The notes under the pieces were generated by a model that was not told the origin of the DNA, made no database searches, and worked only from the letters and a program-made list of their open reading frames with translations. A DNA stretch of 64,000 bases from Mesorhizobium_K quangtriensis (lineage in GTDB: Bacteria; Pseudomonadota; Alphaproteobacteria; Rhizobiales; Rhizobiaceae). Position numbers and translations under genes: made by a program. The stretch covers positions 806,001-870,000 of the forward strand of contig NZ_JBEBMF010000001.1 in assembly GCF_040081925.1 (NCBI RefSeq). The letters are read 5' to 3'. Below are positions 34,496 to 43,022 of the stretch, piece by piece; within the stretch, counting starts at the first letter, position 1; every line of letters starts with the position of its first letter.

Positions 34496-35686
34496 ATGAG
34501 AAGGAACACGAAGATGACAGGCATCAATCGACTACGGCAGACGGCGCTGGGCGCTGCCGCCTTCGGTCTTGCGGCAGGCGCTGCGTCGATGGCGTCGGCG
34601 GAAGAGATCAACGTTGGCGTGGCCACGGCGCAGACCGGATACCTCGCGCCGTATGACCAGCCCTCGCTCGCCGGCCTGCGCATGGCGATTGACGAGATCA
34701 ACGCCAAGGGCGGTCTCGGCGGCAAGTACAAGGTCAACCTGATGATCAAGGATACGCGCACCGACACTGCGCAAACCGTCACGGTCGCGCAGGAACTGAT
34801 CGATGCCGGAGCCAAGATCATGCTGACGCCCTGCGACGCCGATCCGACGATCTCGGTTGGCCAGTTGACCGGTCCGCTCGGCATTCCGACGATCACGCTC
34901 TGCGGCACGGCTCCCGTGCTGGTCGTGGCCGGTGGCGACACCGTGTTCGGCGCGTATCCCGGCGACAATATCGCGGCGACCGCCGTTGCCGACTTCGCCA
35001 TCTCGGAAGGCAAGAAGACGGCCTATCTGCTCGTCTCGCCGGACTCCACCTACACGGCGAACCTGCCGGAATATTTCGGCAAGGTGTTCGAGGCCAAGGG
35101 CGGCAAGGTCGTCGGTCGCGGCTCCTTCACGATGGGCCAACCTGACTTCTCTGCCGAGATCACCAACATCAAGGGACTTGCCGAACAGCCGGATCTCATC
35201 ATGACCGCTGCCTACGAGCCCGACTTCCCGGCCTTCGTGCAGCAACTCCGGGCCGCCGGTGTGACAATTCCGGTGTATGGTGCCGACGCGATCGGAACCC
35301 CGACCGTCAAGGCGCTAGGCAGCCTTGTGGACGGGACGGTCTACACCTCGGCAGGCTATGCTTCGCCGGGCAGCAAGCTGGAAGCCTTCAACGAGGCCTT
35401 CACCAAATATGCCGGCCACGCGCCGGAATCGACCTATGAGGCGAACGGCTACGAGATCGGCTACATTCTGGATGCCGCGGTGGCGGCTGCGGGCTCTGAC
35501 GATCCCAAGGCAATCCGCGACGGCATTGCCGGCCTCAAGGACTTCGAGGGCGTCACCGGCAAGATCACGTATGCCGGGACGAACCGCATGCCGGTTCGTC
35601 CGGTCGTGCTGATGCGCTACGAAGGCGGCGAGCCCAAGTACATCGCCACGATCACGCCTGATCCGGCCGAAGTTCCCGAGCCGTGA
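34496..35686 (+). CDS. Branched-chain amino-acid type periplasmic binding protein (LivK-like)
   Basis: 396 residues with a signal peptide (NRLRQTALGAAAFGLAAGAASMASA before EEINVGV). The mature protein has the type I binding fold with INVGVATAQTGYLAPYDQPSLAGLRMAIDEINAKGGLGG, CDADPTISVGQLTG and ITLCGTAPV. ATG 34496 has GGAAGGGA upstream. It follows the LivMG fusion by 34 bases and precedes LivF by 4 bases. Members of this family bind amino acids, amides or urea; the two cysteines (CDADPT and LCGTAP) are not diagnostic, so the ligand is unknown. Confidence 0.88.
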   Translation: MRRNTKMTGINRLRQTALGAAAFGLAAGAASMASAEEINVGVATAQTGYLAPYDQPSLAGLRMAIDEINAKGGLGGKYKVNLMIKDTRTDTAQTVTVAQELIDAGAKIMLTPCDADPTISVGQLTGPLGIPTITLCGTAPVLVVAGGDTVFGAYPGDNIAATAVADFAISEGKKTAYLLVSPDSTYTANLPEYFGKVFEAKGGKVVGRGSFTMGQPDFSAEITNIKGLAEQPDLIMTAAYEPDFPAFVQQLRAAGVTIPVYGADAIGTPTVKALGSLVDGTVYTSAGYASPGSKLEAFNEAFTKYAGHAPESTYEANGYEIGYILDAAVAAAGSDDPKAIRDGIAGLKDFEGVTGKITYAGTNRMPVRPVVLMRYEGGEPKYIATITPDPAEVPEP

Positions 35687-35690
35687 TCCC

Positions 35691-36395
35691 GTGCTGAAGG
35701 TCGAGGCCCTCAGGATACGGTACGGCGAAGTCGAGGCGGTCAGACGCGTCGACCTCGCCGTCGGCCGGGGCGAGATCGTCGCTCTGGTCGGCGCGAACGG
35801 CGCTGGCAAGAGCTCGACGCTCGGAGCCATCGCCGGCCTCATACCCGTGTCCGGTGGCAAGGTGACCTTCGATGGCCGCGACATGACCGGCGCGGCGGCC
35901 GAAACGATGTCGCGTTCCGGCATCGCGCTGGTCCCCGAGGGCCGTCGCATCTTCGCAAGCCTCACCGTCGCCGAGAACCTGCGTCTCGGCGGCGCCATGC
36001 ATCTTAATGCATCGGAAGCGAAGGCGCGCGAGGAGGAGATGGTCGAACTCTTCCCGATCCTGAAGACATATTACCGCGTGAAAGGTGGCAACCTGTCCGG
36101 CGGCGAGCAGCAGATGCTGGCGATTGCCCGCGCGCTGATGTCCAAGCCGCGCATGATACTTCTCGACGAGCCGTCGCTCGGCCTCGCTCCGCAGATGATC
36201 GACACGGTGTTCGACCTGATCGCCAATCTGCAGGCCAGCGGCCTCACCGTGTTGCTGGTGGAACAGAACGTGGCGCTGGCGCTCGAAATCGCAGATCGCG
36301 CGACGGTGCTTGCCAATGGCGAGGCCGTGCTGGCGGGCACGGCAAAAGAGCTCGCGAGCTCCGAACTCGTCCGCCAAGCCTACCTCGGAGCCTGA
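35691..36395 (+). CDS. Branched-chain amino-acid type ABC ATPase (LivF-like)
   Basis: 234 residues, GTG start 4 bases after the binding-protein stop. Walker A GANGAGKSS is at about 34-42, the LivF-type Q-loop in ALVPEGRRIFASLTVAENL, the signature LSGGEQQMLAIARAL, Walker B LLDEPS and, as usual in LivF, a glutamine (VLLVEQN) at the switch position. It would pair with the LivG half of the fused protein to form the heterodimeric motor. Confidence 0.92.
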   Translation: MLKVEALRIRYGEVEAVRRVDLAVGRGEIVALVGANGAGKSSTLGAIAGLIPVSGGKVTFDGRDMTGAAAETMSRSGIALVPEGRRIFASLTVAENLRLGGAMHLNASEAKAREEEMVELFPILKTYYRVKGGNLSGGEQQMLAIARALMSKPRMILLDEPSLGLAPQMIDTVFDLIANLQASGLTVLLVEQNVALALEIADRATVLANGEAVLAGTAKELASSELVRQAYLGA

Positions 36396-36401
36396 AGTGA
36401 C

Positions 36402-37283
36402 ATGATCGCGCAGCAGATCATCAATGCGGTCAGCCTTGGCGGTGTCTATGCGCTGTTGGCGCTCGGCCTCGCGATCGTCTTCTCGATCATCGGTCTGATC
36501 AACTTCGCCCATGGCGAACTGATGACGATCTCGGGCTATTCGCTGCTGGCCGCGCTGCTGTTCGGCTTTCCCTTTCCTGTTGCGGTCGTGATCGCGATCG
36601 GCTGCGGCGCGATTGCTGCCGTCCTCATGGAGCGCATCGCGTTCCGGCCGATGCGCGGGGCGGACGTGACCAGTCTGTTGCTGACGAGTTTCGCCGTATC
36701 CAGCCTGCTGAAAGTCCTGTTCCAGAACGGCGTCTCGGCGCGCGGCCAGGCAGTGACGATGCCGCAGTGGATGACAGGGGCGTTCTCGTTCGGCGATTTC
36801 ACCGTCGGCGTCGGGCCGACGATCTCGATCGTTGTGTCGCTGCTTGCTCTGGTGGCGCTGGAGATATTCCTGCGGCGCACCAACACCGGCACCGCGATGC
36901 GCGCCGCCGCAGAAGACTTCGATGTCGTGCGGCTGATGGGCATATCGGCCGGGCGCATCATCGCAACCGCCTTCCTCCTGTCAGGCATACTGGCAGGACT
37001 GGCCGCCATGCTGTGGGTGGCGCAGCGTGCTTCGGTCGATCCCCTGATGGGATTCACGCCAGTGCTGAAGGCGTTCATCGCCGCCGTCGTCGGCGGGCTT
37101 GGCAGCCTGCCCGGCGCAGTGGCGGGCGGCTTCCTGCTTGGCATCATCGAGGTTTTGCTGCAGGCGACGCTGCCGGCGGCCTACGCGCCATACCGCGACG
37201 CGATCGTGCTGTCGGGCGTTATCGCGGTGCTGCTGGTCCGCCCGCAGGGGCTGATCCCGGCCATCCGCGTGCAGCGGAGCTGA
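36402..37283 (+). CDS. Branched-chain amino-acid type ABC permease (LivH-like)
   Basis: 293 residues with eight or so hydrophobic segments. LivH motifs include GGVYALLALGLAIVFSIIGLINFAHGELMTISGY at the start, GTAMRAAAEDFDVVRLMGISAGRII (coupling loop) and GGLGSLPGAVAGGFLLGIIE. It is the last gene of the importer operon, 6 bases after LivF, and forms the channel with the LivM half of the fusion. The convergent amidohydrolase gene ends 45 bases downstream. Confidence 0.92.
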   Translation: MIAQQIINAVSLGGVYALLALGLAIVFSIIGLINFAHGELMTISGYSLLAALLFGFPFPVAVVIAIGCGAIAAVLMERIAFRPMRGADVTSLLLTSFAVSSLLKVLFQNGVSARGQAVTMPQWMTGAFSFGDFTVGVGPTISIVVSLLALVALEIFLRRTNTGTAMRAAAEDFDVVRLMGISAGRIIATAFLLSGILAGLAAMLWVAQRASVDPLMGFTPVLKAFIAAVVGGLGSLPGAVAGGFLLGIIEVLLQATLPAAYAPYRDAIVLSGVIAVLLVRPQGLIPAIRVQRS

Positions 37284-37328
37284 GCGTCGGCTTTCACGGG
37301 CGCTCCTAATTTCAGGGCATCGCGCTTG

Positions 37329-38450
37329 TCAGAGACGATAAATGCGCTCGGTGTTGCCGTGCGTGATCATCGCGACGATGCGGTCGGCGTCCTTCAGCGT
37401 ACAGTCGCCCGCCGCGATCCAGTCAGAGAGCACCGCGCCAAGCGTGCGCTGGAACTGGATGCGGCCGAGATAAAACAGCTCCGCAAGACCGAAGGCGTCC
37501 GAGCTGTAGAGGTGCTTGAAGAACGGCCCCATGCCCATCGCCTGCTCCATTATCTTGCGCGCTTCGGGACCGGTGAAGTTAAGCGTGAAGCCGATGTCGT
37601 AGTAGACGTTGGAGAAGACCTCGGCCATCCAGGTGCTTTCCTGGATGAACGGATAGCAATGCAGCAGCGCCAGCGGCACGTCTTTTGCCTCGGCCTGCAG
37701 CACGAAGGGGATGAAGACCGTCGGATCGCATTTCGGCATGTTGACGTCGCGGTCACCGACGCCGACGTGAAGCTGGAGCGGGAACCTGCGCTGCTGGCAG
37801 ATATCGAGCGCCACATAAAGCGCGTGGCGGATCAGCGTCGCGTCTTCCAAACGCCTCCAGCCTGACGCGGCATTCGACTTCAGCCACGCATCGCCGGCCG
37901 CCGCTGCCTCGGCGCGCGTCGGAGCGCTCTGGTCGATGTCGAAGGTGGTACGGTAAGCGACGATGCTCTTCAGCGCGATAGCATCGGCGGAACGCTCTTC
38001 CAGCAAAGCCTCGAATGCGGACAGCAGTTGCTCGCCCGAACCGGCGGTCCGCGCGGCGGTCTCCATCACCGCCTCGATGCGAACCACCTCGCGCGCATAG
38101 GCGCCGGAGTAGTCGGCCATCTGCGGCACATCCAGAATGTCGTCCGCACGGTGGCCGGTATCGATCAGGACGCCTGTGAGGCCACTTGCCCGCAGAAGTC
38201 GGCGCGAGGCTTCCTCGCCGCCGAGCTCGGTGCGTCGCGCCATATAGTCTTCCGGCGATGCATGCGGCTCGAGGCCCAGCACCGGTGCACAGTAGCGGCG
38301 CAGGACCATGCCGACCGGCTTGTCGAAATTTGTGCAGCCTGGCACAGGACGATGCCCTTCCGAGATGATCGCTTCCAACTGTGCGCGCGACAGCGTGCCG
38401 GGCATGACGCCATGGCAATGGTGGTCGATCAGGCGTTCGAATTCGAGCAT
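37329..38450 (-). CDS. Amidohydrolase family 2 protein (FluG N-domain-like)
   Basis: 373 residues, metal-dependent TIM barrel. The N-terminal HHCHG (about 10-14) replaces the usual HxH and is followed by a beta-8 region with the YSSDAFGLAELFYLGR segment near 320; LLHCYPF and LQLHVGVGD supply further metal or substrate histidines. Similar domains are fused to a glutamine-synthetase domain in fungal FluG; here the two are separate neighbours, 7 bases apart, in one operon with an RpiR regulator. It probably hydrolyses a gamma-glutamyl or related amide made or used in this pathway; that is an inference. Confidence 0.8.
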   Translation of the reverse strand: MLEFERLIDHHCHGVMPGTLSRAQLEAIISEGHRPVPGCTNFDKPVGMVLRRYCAPVLGLEPHASPEDYMARRTELGGEEASRRLLRASGLTGVLIDTGHRADDILDVPQMADYSGAYAREVVRIEAVMETAARTAGSGEQLLSAFEALLEERSADAIALKSIVAYRTTFDIDQSAPTRAEAAAAGDAWLKSNAASGWRRLEDATLIRHALYVALDICQQRRFPLQLHVGVGDRDVNMPKCDPTVFIPFVLQAEAKDVPLALLHCYPFIQESTWMAEVFSNVYYDIGFTLNFTGPEARKIMEQAMGMGPFFKHLYSSDAFGLAELFYLGRIQFQRTLGAVLSDWIAAGDCTLKDADRIVAMITHGNTERIYRL

Positions 38451-38457
38451 GGGAACC

Positions 38458-39768
38458 TCAGTATGCGGTCAGGTAGCGCGCGAAAGTCTGCCCCGCGCCA
38501 ATTTCGGAAGCCTGGTTGATCTCCCAGCGCTTGAGCGCGACATAGGTGTCGAGCAGATCCTTCGAGAACCAGCCGCGCGCGACGTCGTCCGAAAGAAGAG
38601 CCTCCAGAGATTCACCGAGCGAGGTGGGAAGAGCCTTGACGCCTGCCGCTTCGCGTTCGGCATCCGCCATTTCGGCTGGATCGACGGTGATGCCGGGTGG
38701 GCAGGCAAGCTTGCGCCGGATGCCTTCCAGGCCAGCGCGCACGATGACGGCAAGCGCCAGATAGGGCGAGGCGATGCCGTCGCATGGGCGGTATTCTATG
38801 TTGTGACCCTTCCGGCGGGATTCTTCGGCGCCCAGGCCCGGAGTGATCCTGAGCGACGCCTCGCGGTTCTGCAGACCGATGGCGCGGAAACCCGCACTCC
38901 AGTGATGCGGGCCGAGACGGAAGTACGACACCGGCGCGGGTGCGGTGAAGGCAAGCAACGCCTCGATATGCGCCAGCACGCCGGCACAGAAATGCGCCGC
39001 GACGGGGCTGAGGTTCATCGGCCCGTTGGCGTCGTAGGTCTGGTTTTCGCCGGATGCGTTGACGAGGCTGAGATGGATGTGCGCGCCATTGCCCACGGCA
39101 TCCGCCGCCGGCTTCGGCGTGAACGAGGCGGACAACCCATGGCGTCTCGCGATCTCCCGGATGGTCTCGCGCGCGATCAGACAGGCATCCGCCGCGCGCA
39201 CGCCGGTCTCCGGTGCGCAGGCGACTTCATACTGGCCGACACCGTATTCGGGTTCGATCGTGTAGGTGGTGACGCCCGTGGCCGTCAGCGCCGCCTCCAG
39301 GTCGGTGAGGAAGCGGTTCTGCTGGCGGGCAGCAGTCATTGAGAACGGGGTTGCCGGCCGGAAGTCGGGTCCGGTCAGCAGGAACTCATGCTCGAAGCTG
39401 GCGAAGATGGTGACGCCGGCCTCAGCCTTAAGGTCGTCGAGGGCGGCGCGCAGGAAGCTGCGTCCGCAGCAATCCCACGGTGTTTGCTCGTCCACCTTGC
39501 TGTCGCAGATGACGGCATGGAGGTCCGGTTCGTCGCCGCTTCCGGGAATTGTGAATTTGGCTGCCGGGTCCGGCACCTGGCGCACCTCGTCCATCGGACC
39601 CCAGGGGTTGTCGACGATGTCGGTGAAGGCCGTCAGCGCCTGTCCGGCGCGCGCCCATCCGAGGCCATTCGCCATCCGTTTCTGCAGGTCGCGTGTCGGG
39701 ACACCGCGCGTGCGGGTGACGCCAACCAGATCATGCCACAGAAGATAGGTTATCCCGTCTGCGCTCAC
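38458..39768 (-). CDS. Glutamine synthetase-like ligase (PuuA/GlnA3-like)
   Basis: 436 residues, GTG start overlapping the RpiR stop (GTGA). The glutamine-synthetase catalytic fold is recognised by the metal residues in FEHEF (E126, E128), the EPEYGVGQYEVACAP strand, GNGAHIHLSL (His near 230), YFRLGPHHWSAGFRAIGLQNREASLRI and NIEYRPCDGIASPYLALA. It lacks the adenylylation-region features of true GlnA and is short, like ligases that join glutamate to amines (putrescine, methylamine, isopropylamine, anilines). With the adjacent amidohydrolase it looks like a ligase/hydrolase pair for an amine; the amine is unknown. Confidence 0.85.
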   Translation of the reverse strand: MSADGITYLLWHDLVGVTRTRGVPTRDLQKRMANGLGWARAGQALTAFTDIVDNPWGPMDEVRQVPDPAAKFTIPGSGDEPDLHAVICDSKVDEQTPWDCCGRSFLRAALDDLKAEAGVTIFASFEHEFLLTGPDFRPATPFSMTAARQQNRFLTDLEAALTATGVTTYTIEPEYGVGQYEVACAPETGVRAADACLIARETIREIARRHGLSASFTPKPAADAVGNGAHIHLSLVNASGENQTYDANGPMNLSPVAAHFCAGVLAHIEALLAFTAPAPVSYFRLGPHHWSAGFRAIGLQNREASLRITPGLGAEESRRKGHNIEYRPCDGIASPYLALAVIVRAGLEGIRRKLACPPGITVDPAEMADAEREAAGVKALPTSLGESLEALLSDDVARGWFSKDLLDTYVALKRWEINQASEIGAGQTFARYLTAY

Positions 39769-40667
39769 TGTTCCGTTGCTCCGTTTGCTGCGCGCTGGCT
39801 CGACGCGTTCCACTCGAAGCCAACATTGTCCGATTCGAATTGGGAAAGTCGCTGCGCCGCCGCCTCGCCGAAGCGACGGTACAGTTCGCCGATCAGCACG
39901 TCCACGATGGCCATGGCGGGCACCAGCGTGTCGAACGGCGAGACGTTGCGGACATCGGCGACGAGAACGGCGTCCGACCAGTCCGCGATCGGCGACATCC
40001 ACTGGTCGGTGACAAGCACCAACTTGGCCCGCCTTTGCTTGGCCGCGCGCGCGAACTCGACCGTGCCGCGCTGGTAGCGGCGGAAGTCGAAGACCGTCAG
40101 CACATGGCCGCGCCCGACATCGACCAACCGGCTCGATCGTCCGATGCTGGTGAAGGCGGCCAGTTCGCAGCCGGGGCGAATGAGGTTGGCGTGTGCGAAG
40201 AGCTGCTCGGCAAGCGACTGGCTGAACCTCCCGCCCGTGAAAATCTGGCGGCGCTGCGTGTCGGCGAGGAGGTCGATGGCGCGCTCCAGTTCGCCGACAT
40301 CGAGCCGGTCCAGCGTGCCGCCGACCGCTTGCGTCAGGCTGCCGCGGAACCGATGGAGCTGTCCGGCGGTGCTCGAGGCGGAGCCCTGCCGGCTCATCTG
40401 GGCAAGCGCGGATTCGCGCTTGTGCGCCAGTTCGGCGACGGCGAGGTCGCGGAAATCGCTGAACCGCTCGAAGCCGATCTTGTCGAGACAGCGCAATACG
40501 GTAGGAGAACTGACGCCGGCCATGTCGGCAAGGGTCGACAACGTCGCCACCTGTTCCGGCGAAGAGATCGAGAGGAACAGGCGGACGATGCGCCGCTCGC
40601 CCGGGCTCATGCCCGGCAGCGCCGCTCTCATGCGCTCGGCAAGGGTTCTTGAGTCCCTCGACGCCAT
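39765..40667 (-). CDS. RpiR/MurR-family regulator (copy 2)
   Basis: 300 residues from ATG 40667, which has AAGGAA upstream (the frame extends 15 codons further). N-terminal helix-turn-helix (GERRIVRLFLS through LADMAGVSSPTVLRCLDKIGFERFSDF) and C-terminal SIS domain with FTGGRFSQSLAEQLF and VLTVFDFRRYQRGTVEFA. It leads the operon with the glutamine-synthetase-like and amidohydrolase genes and is divergent from the trimethylamine-dehydrogenase-like gene. It is a clear paralogue of the RpiR at 31432-32382. The direct repeats at 40694 and 40872 could be its sites. Confidence 0.88.
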   Translation of the reverse strand: MASRDSRTLAERMRAALPGMSPGERRIVRLFLSISSPEQVATLSTLADMAGVSSPTVLRCLDKIGFERFSDFRDLAVAELAHKRESALAQMSRQGSASSTAGQLHRFRGSLTQAVGGTLDRLDVGELERAIDLLADTQRRQIFTGGRFSQSLAEQLFAHANLIRPGCELAAFTSIGRSSRLVDVGRGHVLTVFDFRRYQRGTVEFARAAKQRRAKLVLVTDQWMSPIADWSDAVLVADVRNVSPFDTLVPAMAIVDVLIGELYRRFGEAAAQRLSQFESDNVGFEWNASSQRAANGATEQ

Positions 40668-40693
40668 TCCAGTTCCTTCAATATCTGTCCTTT

Positions 40694-40881
40694 CTGAAAC
40701 TTCGCACAACACGGGTGATCTGTCCAGTTGAGCAAGCGTCGAGACCGCCGAGAAGACAAGATTTCTTTCATGATGTGGGATGCCTTCTGCTTAACGGTGC
40801 CGGGCTTGGCGAAAAGCAGGAGGTGATTTTACCGCGGCGAGGAATTGCGTTTGTGCCGGATATCGTTAATCCTGAAACTTC
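40694..40881. repeat. Direct 10-mer repeat in the RpiR/dehydrogenase divergent region
   Basis: CTGAAACTTC occurs at 40694-40703, close to the RpiR start, and again at 40872-40881, about 62 bases before the dehydrogenase start. The second copy sits in GAAACTTCTTTC, a small inverted repeat. One copy near each divergent promoter suggests shared regulation, though a 10-mer could also recur by chance. Confidence 0.4.
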
Positions 40882-40943
40882 TTTCGAGACGCGCTGGCCT
40901 GCTGCGGCAGCGGACGTATCGACACACCCAATGGGGGCATGAC

Positions 40944-43004
40944 ATGCGCGATCCTCGCTACGATATCCTGTTCGAGCCGGTCAGGATCGGTCCTGTCACT
41001 GCCCGCAACCGCTTCTACCAGGTGCCGCACTGCTCGGGCATGGGCCATCGCTATCCGCAGACCGACGCGACGATGCGCGGCGTCAAGGCGCAGGGCGGCT
41101 GGGCGGTGATCTGCACTCAGGAAACGGAGATCCACCCTACATCGGACATTTCGCCGTCCAATCAGGCGCGCAACTGGGACGACAGCGACATTCCGCGATT
41201 GGCGAGCGTGGCCGACGCCGTGCACGAGCACGGGGCGCTTGCGGCGATGGAACTCGTGCACAACGGGCTGCATGCGCCGAACCGCTACAGCCGAATGCCG
41301 CCGCTTGCGCCCTCCCATGCCGTGCTCGACAGCGACGACCCTCAGCAGGCGCGCGCCATGGACAAGGCTGATATCGCGGAGATGCGCCGCTGGTATCGCG
41401 AGGCTGCCCTGCGCGCACGCAAGGCCGAATACGACATCGTCTATGTCTATGCCGGACACGACATGTCCCTGCTTCAGCATTTCATGTCGAAACGACATAA
41501 CCACCGGACCGACGAATATGGCGGCAGCTTCGACAACAGGCTGCGCCTTTTTCGCGAGGTAATCGCGGACACGCGCGATGCTGTAGGGGACCGCTGCGCG
41601 CTCGCGGTGCGGCTGATGGTGGACGAACTGCTCGGTTCCGAGGGCATCGGATCGCAATCCGAGGGGCGCGATATCGTCGCGGCGCTGGCGGAGGAACCGG
41701 ACCTCTGGGACGTGAACGTGTCGGACTGGTCGAACGACAGCCAGACCTCGCGCTTTTCCGAAGAGGGATACCAGGAGCCCTATATCGGCTTCGTCAAGTC
41801 GCTCACCAGCAAGCCGGTCGTCGGCGTCGGCCGCTACACCTCGCCGGACAGCATGGCGCGCGTGGTGCGGTCGGGGATCATGGACCTGGTCGGCGCGGCC
41901 CGTCCGTCGATCGCCGACCCGTTCCTGCCGAAGAAGATCGAGGAGGGCAGGATCGACGACATTCGCGAATGCATCGGCTGCAACATCTGCGTGTCGGGTG
42001 ACAACACATGCGTACCCATGCGCTGCACGCAGAACCCGACGGTTGGCGAGGAATGGCGGCGCGGCTGGCACCCGGAGATCATCCCACCGGCATCGCAGGC
42101 GGAACCGGTGCTTGTGGTAGGCGGCGGGCCGGCAGGGCTGGAAGCAGCCCGCGCGCTGACGCAGCGCGGAGTGCCGGTCGTCGTCGCCGAGGCCAGCCAG
42201 GAGTGGGGCGGTCGCGTCGGCCGCGAAGCGCGGTTGCCGGGCCTGGCCGCCTGGGGTCGCGTGCGCGACTGGCGCATGGGACAGTTGCAGAAATCGTCCA
42301 ACGTCGAGATGTATCTGGCAAGCACGCTGACGGCCGACGACATTCTTCAATATGGCATCCCGCATATCGCGCTGGCGACCGGCGCGACATGGCGACGCGA
42401 TGGAGTGGGACGCGCCCATCGCCTGCCGCTGGACTTCATGGCGGCGGGGGCTATCGCTACACCTGATGAATTGATGAAAACCGGAAGCGCGGCCATCTCG
42501 GCTGGCGGCCCTGTCGTCATATTCGACGACGATCGCTACTATCTGGCGAGCGTGCTGGCCGAGCTCGTTGCGCGGGCCGGTCACGAGACGATCTATGTGA
42601 CGCCGGCGCCAGTTGTTGCGGCGTGGACGACAAACACGCTCGAACAGTCGCGCATCCAGCTTCGCCTGATGGAGCTCGGCGTTGCCATTATGCCGCTGAA
42701 GAAGCTCGGCGGCAGGACAAGCGACACGCTGACGCTCCACTGCGTGTATTCCGGCCTGCCGTCAGAGATTTCCTGCTCGACGCTGGTGCCGGTGACCGGG
42801 CGACTGCCGGTGGACGATTTATGGCACGCGCTGCAGTCACGAACGGCGGACTGGCCGGATGCCGGAGTGCGCAGCGTGACGCGGCTTGGCGACTGCCTTG
42901 CGCCAGGCACGATCGCGGCGGCAACCTATGCTGGCCATCTCTATGCGCGCGAATTCGATGCGGGAGACGACGGGACCAGTCCGCTGGCGCGGCGCGAGGA
43001 CTGA
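40944..43004 (+). CDS. Trimethylamine dehydrogenase-family FMN/4Fe-4S amine oxidoreductase (paralogue 1)
   Basis: 686 residues. An FMN barrel (1 to about 340) keeps the cysteine that covalently holds FMN (C30 in RFYQVPHC) and the catalytic Y169, H172 and D265. A 4Fe-4S motif C-x2-C-x2-C-x11-C follows (C343, C346, C349, C361), then an FAD/ADP Rossmann module (VLVVGGGPAGLEAARALTQRG, about 389-409). The pocket differs from trimethylamine dehydrogenase: Glu replaces Tyr60 and Asp353 replaces Trp355, while the Trp264 equivalent (W262) remains. Asp at that place recalls histamine dehydrogenase. ATG 40944 has GGGGG upstream. It is divergent from the RpiR/ligase/amidohydrolase operon. Confidence 0.87.
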   Translation: MRDPRYDILFEPVRIGPVTARNRFYQVPHCSGMGHRYPQTDATMRGVKAQGGWAVICTQETEIHPTSDISPSNQARNWDDSDIPRLASVADAVHEHGALAAMELVHNGLHAPNRYSRMPPLAPSHAVLDSDDPQQARAMDKADIAEMRRWYREAALRARKAEYDIVYVYAGHDMSLLQHFMSKRHNHRTDEYGGSFDNRLRLFREVIADTRDAVGDRCALAVRLMVDELLGSEGIGSQSEGRDIVAALAEEPDLWDVNVSDWSNDSQTSRFSEEGYQEPYIGFVKSLTSKPVVGVGRYTSPDSMARVVRSGIMDLVGAARPSIADPFLPKKIEEGRIDDIRECIGCNICVSGDNTCVPMRCTQNPTVGEEWRRGWHPEIIPPASQAEPVLVVGGGPAGLEAARALTQRGVPVVVAEASQEWGGRVGREARLPGLAAWGRVRDWRMGQLQKSSNVEMYLASTLTADDILQYGIPHIALATGATWRRDGVGRAHRLPLDFMAAGAIATPDELMKTGSAAISAGGPVVIFDDDRYYLASVLAELVARAGHETIYVTPAPVVAAWTTNTLEQSRIQLRLMELGVAIMPLKKLGGRTSDTLTLHCVYSGLPSEISCSTLVPVTGRLPVDDLWHALQSRTADWPDAGVRSVTRLGDCLAPGTIAAATYAGHLYAREFDAGDDGTSPLARRED

Positions 43005-43022
43005 CGGTGTTTTTACCTGGGA

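Noticed and set aside
40866..42740. 624-codon open frame antisense to amine dehydrogenase 1
   Set aside because: Shadow of the real gene; no motif or ribosome site.
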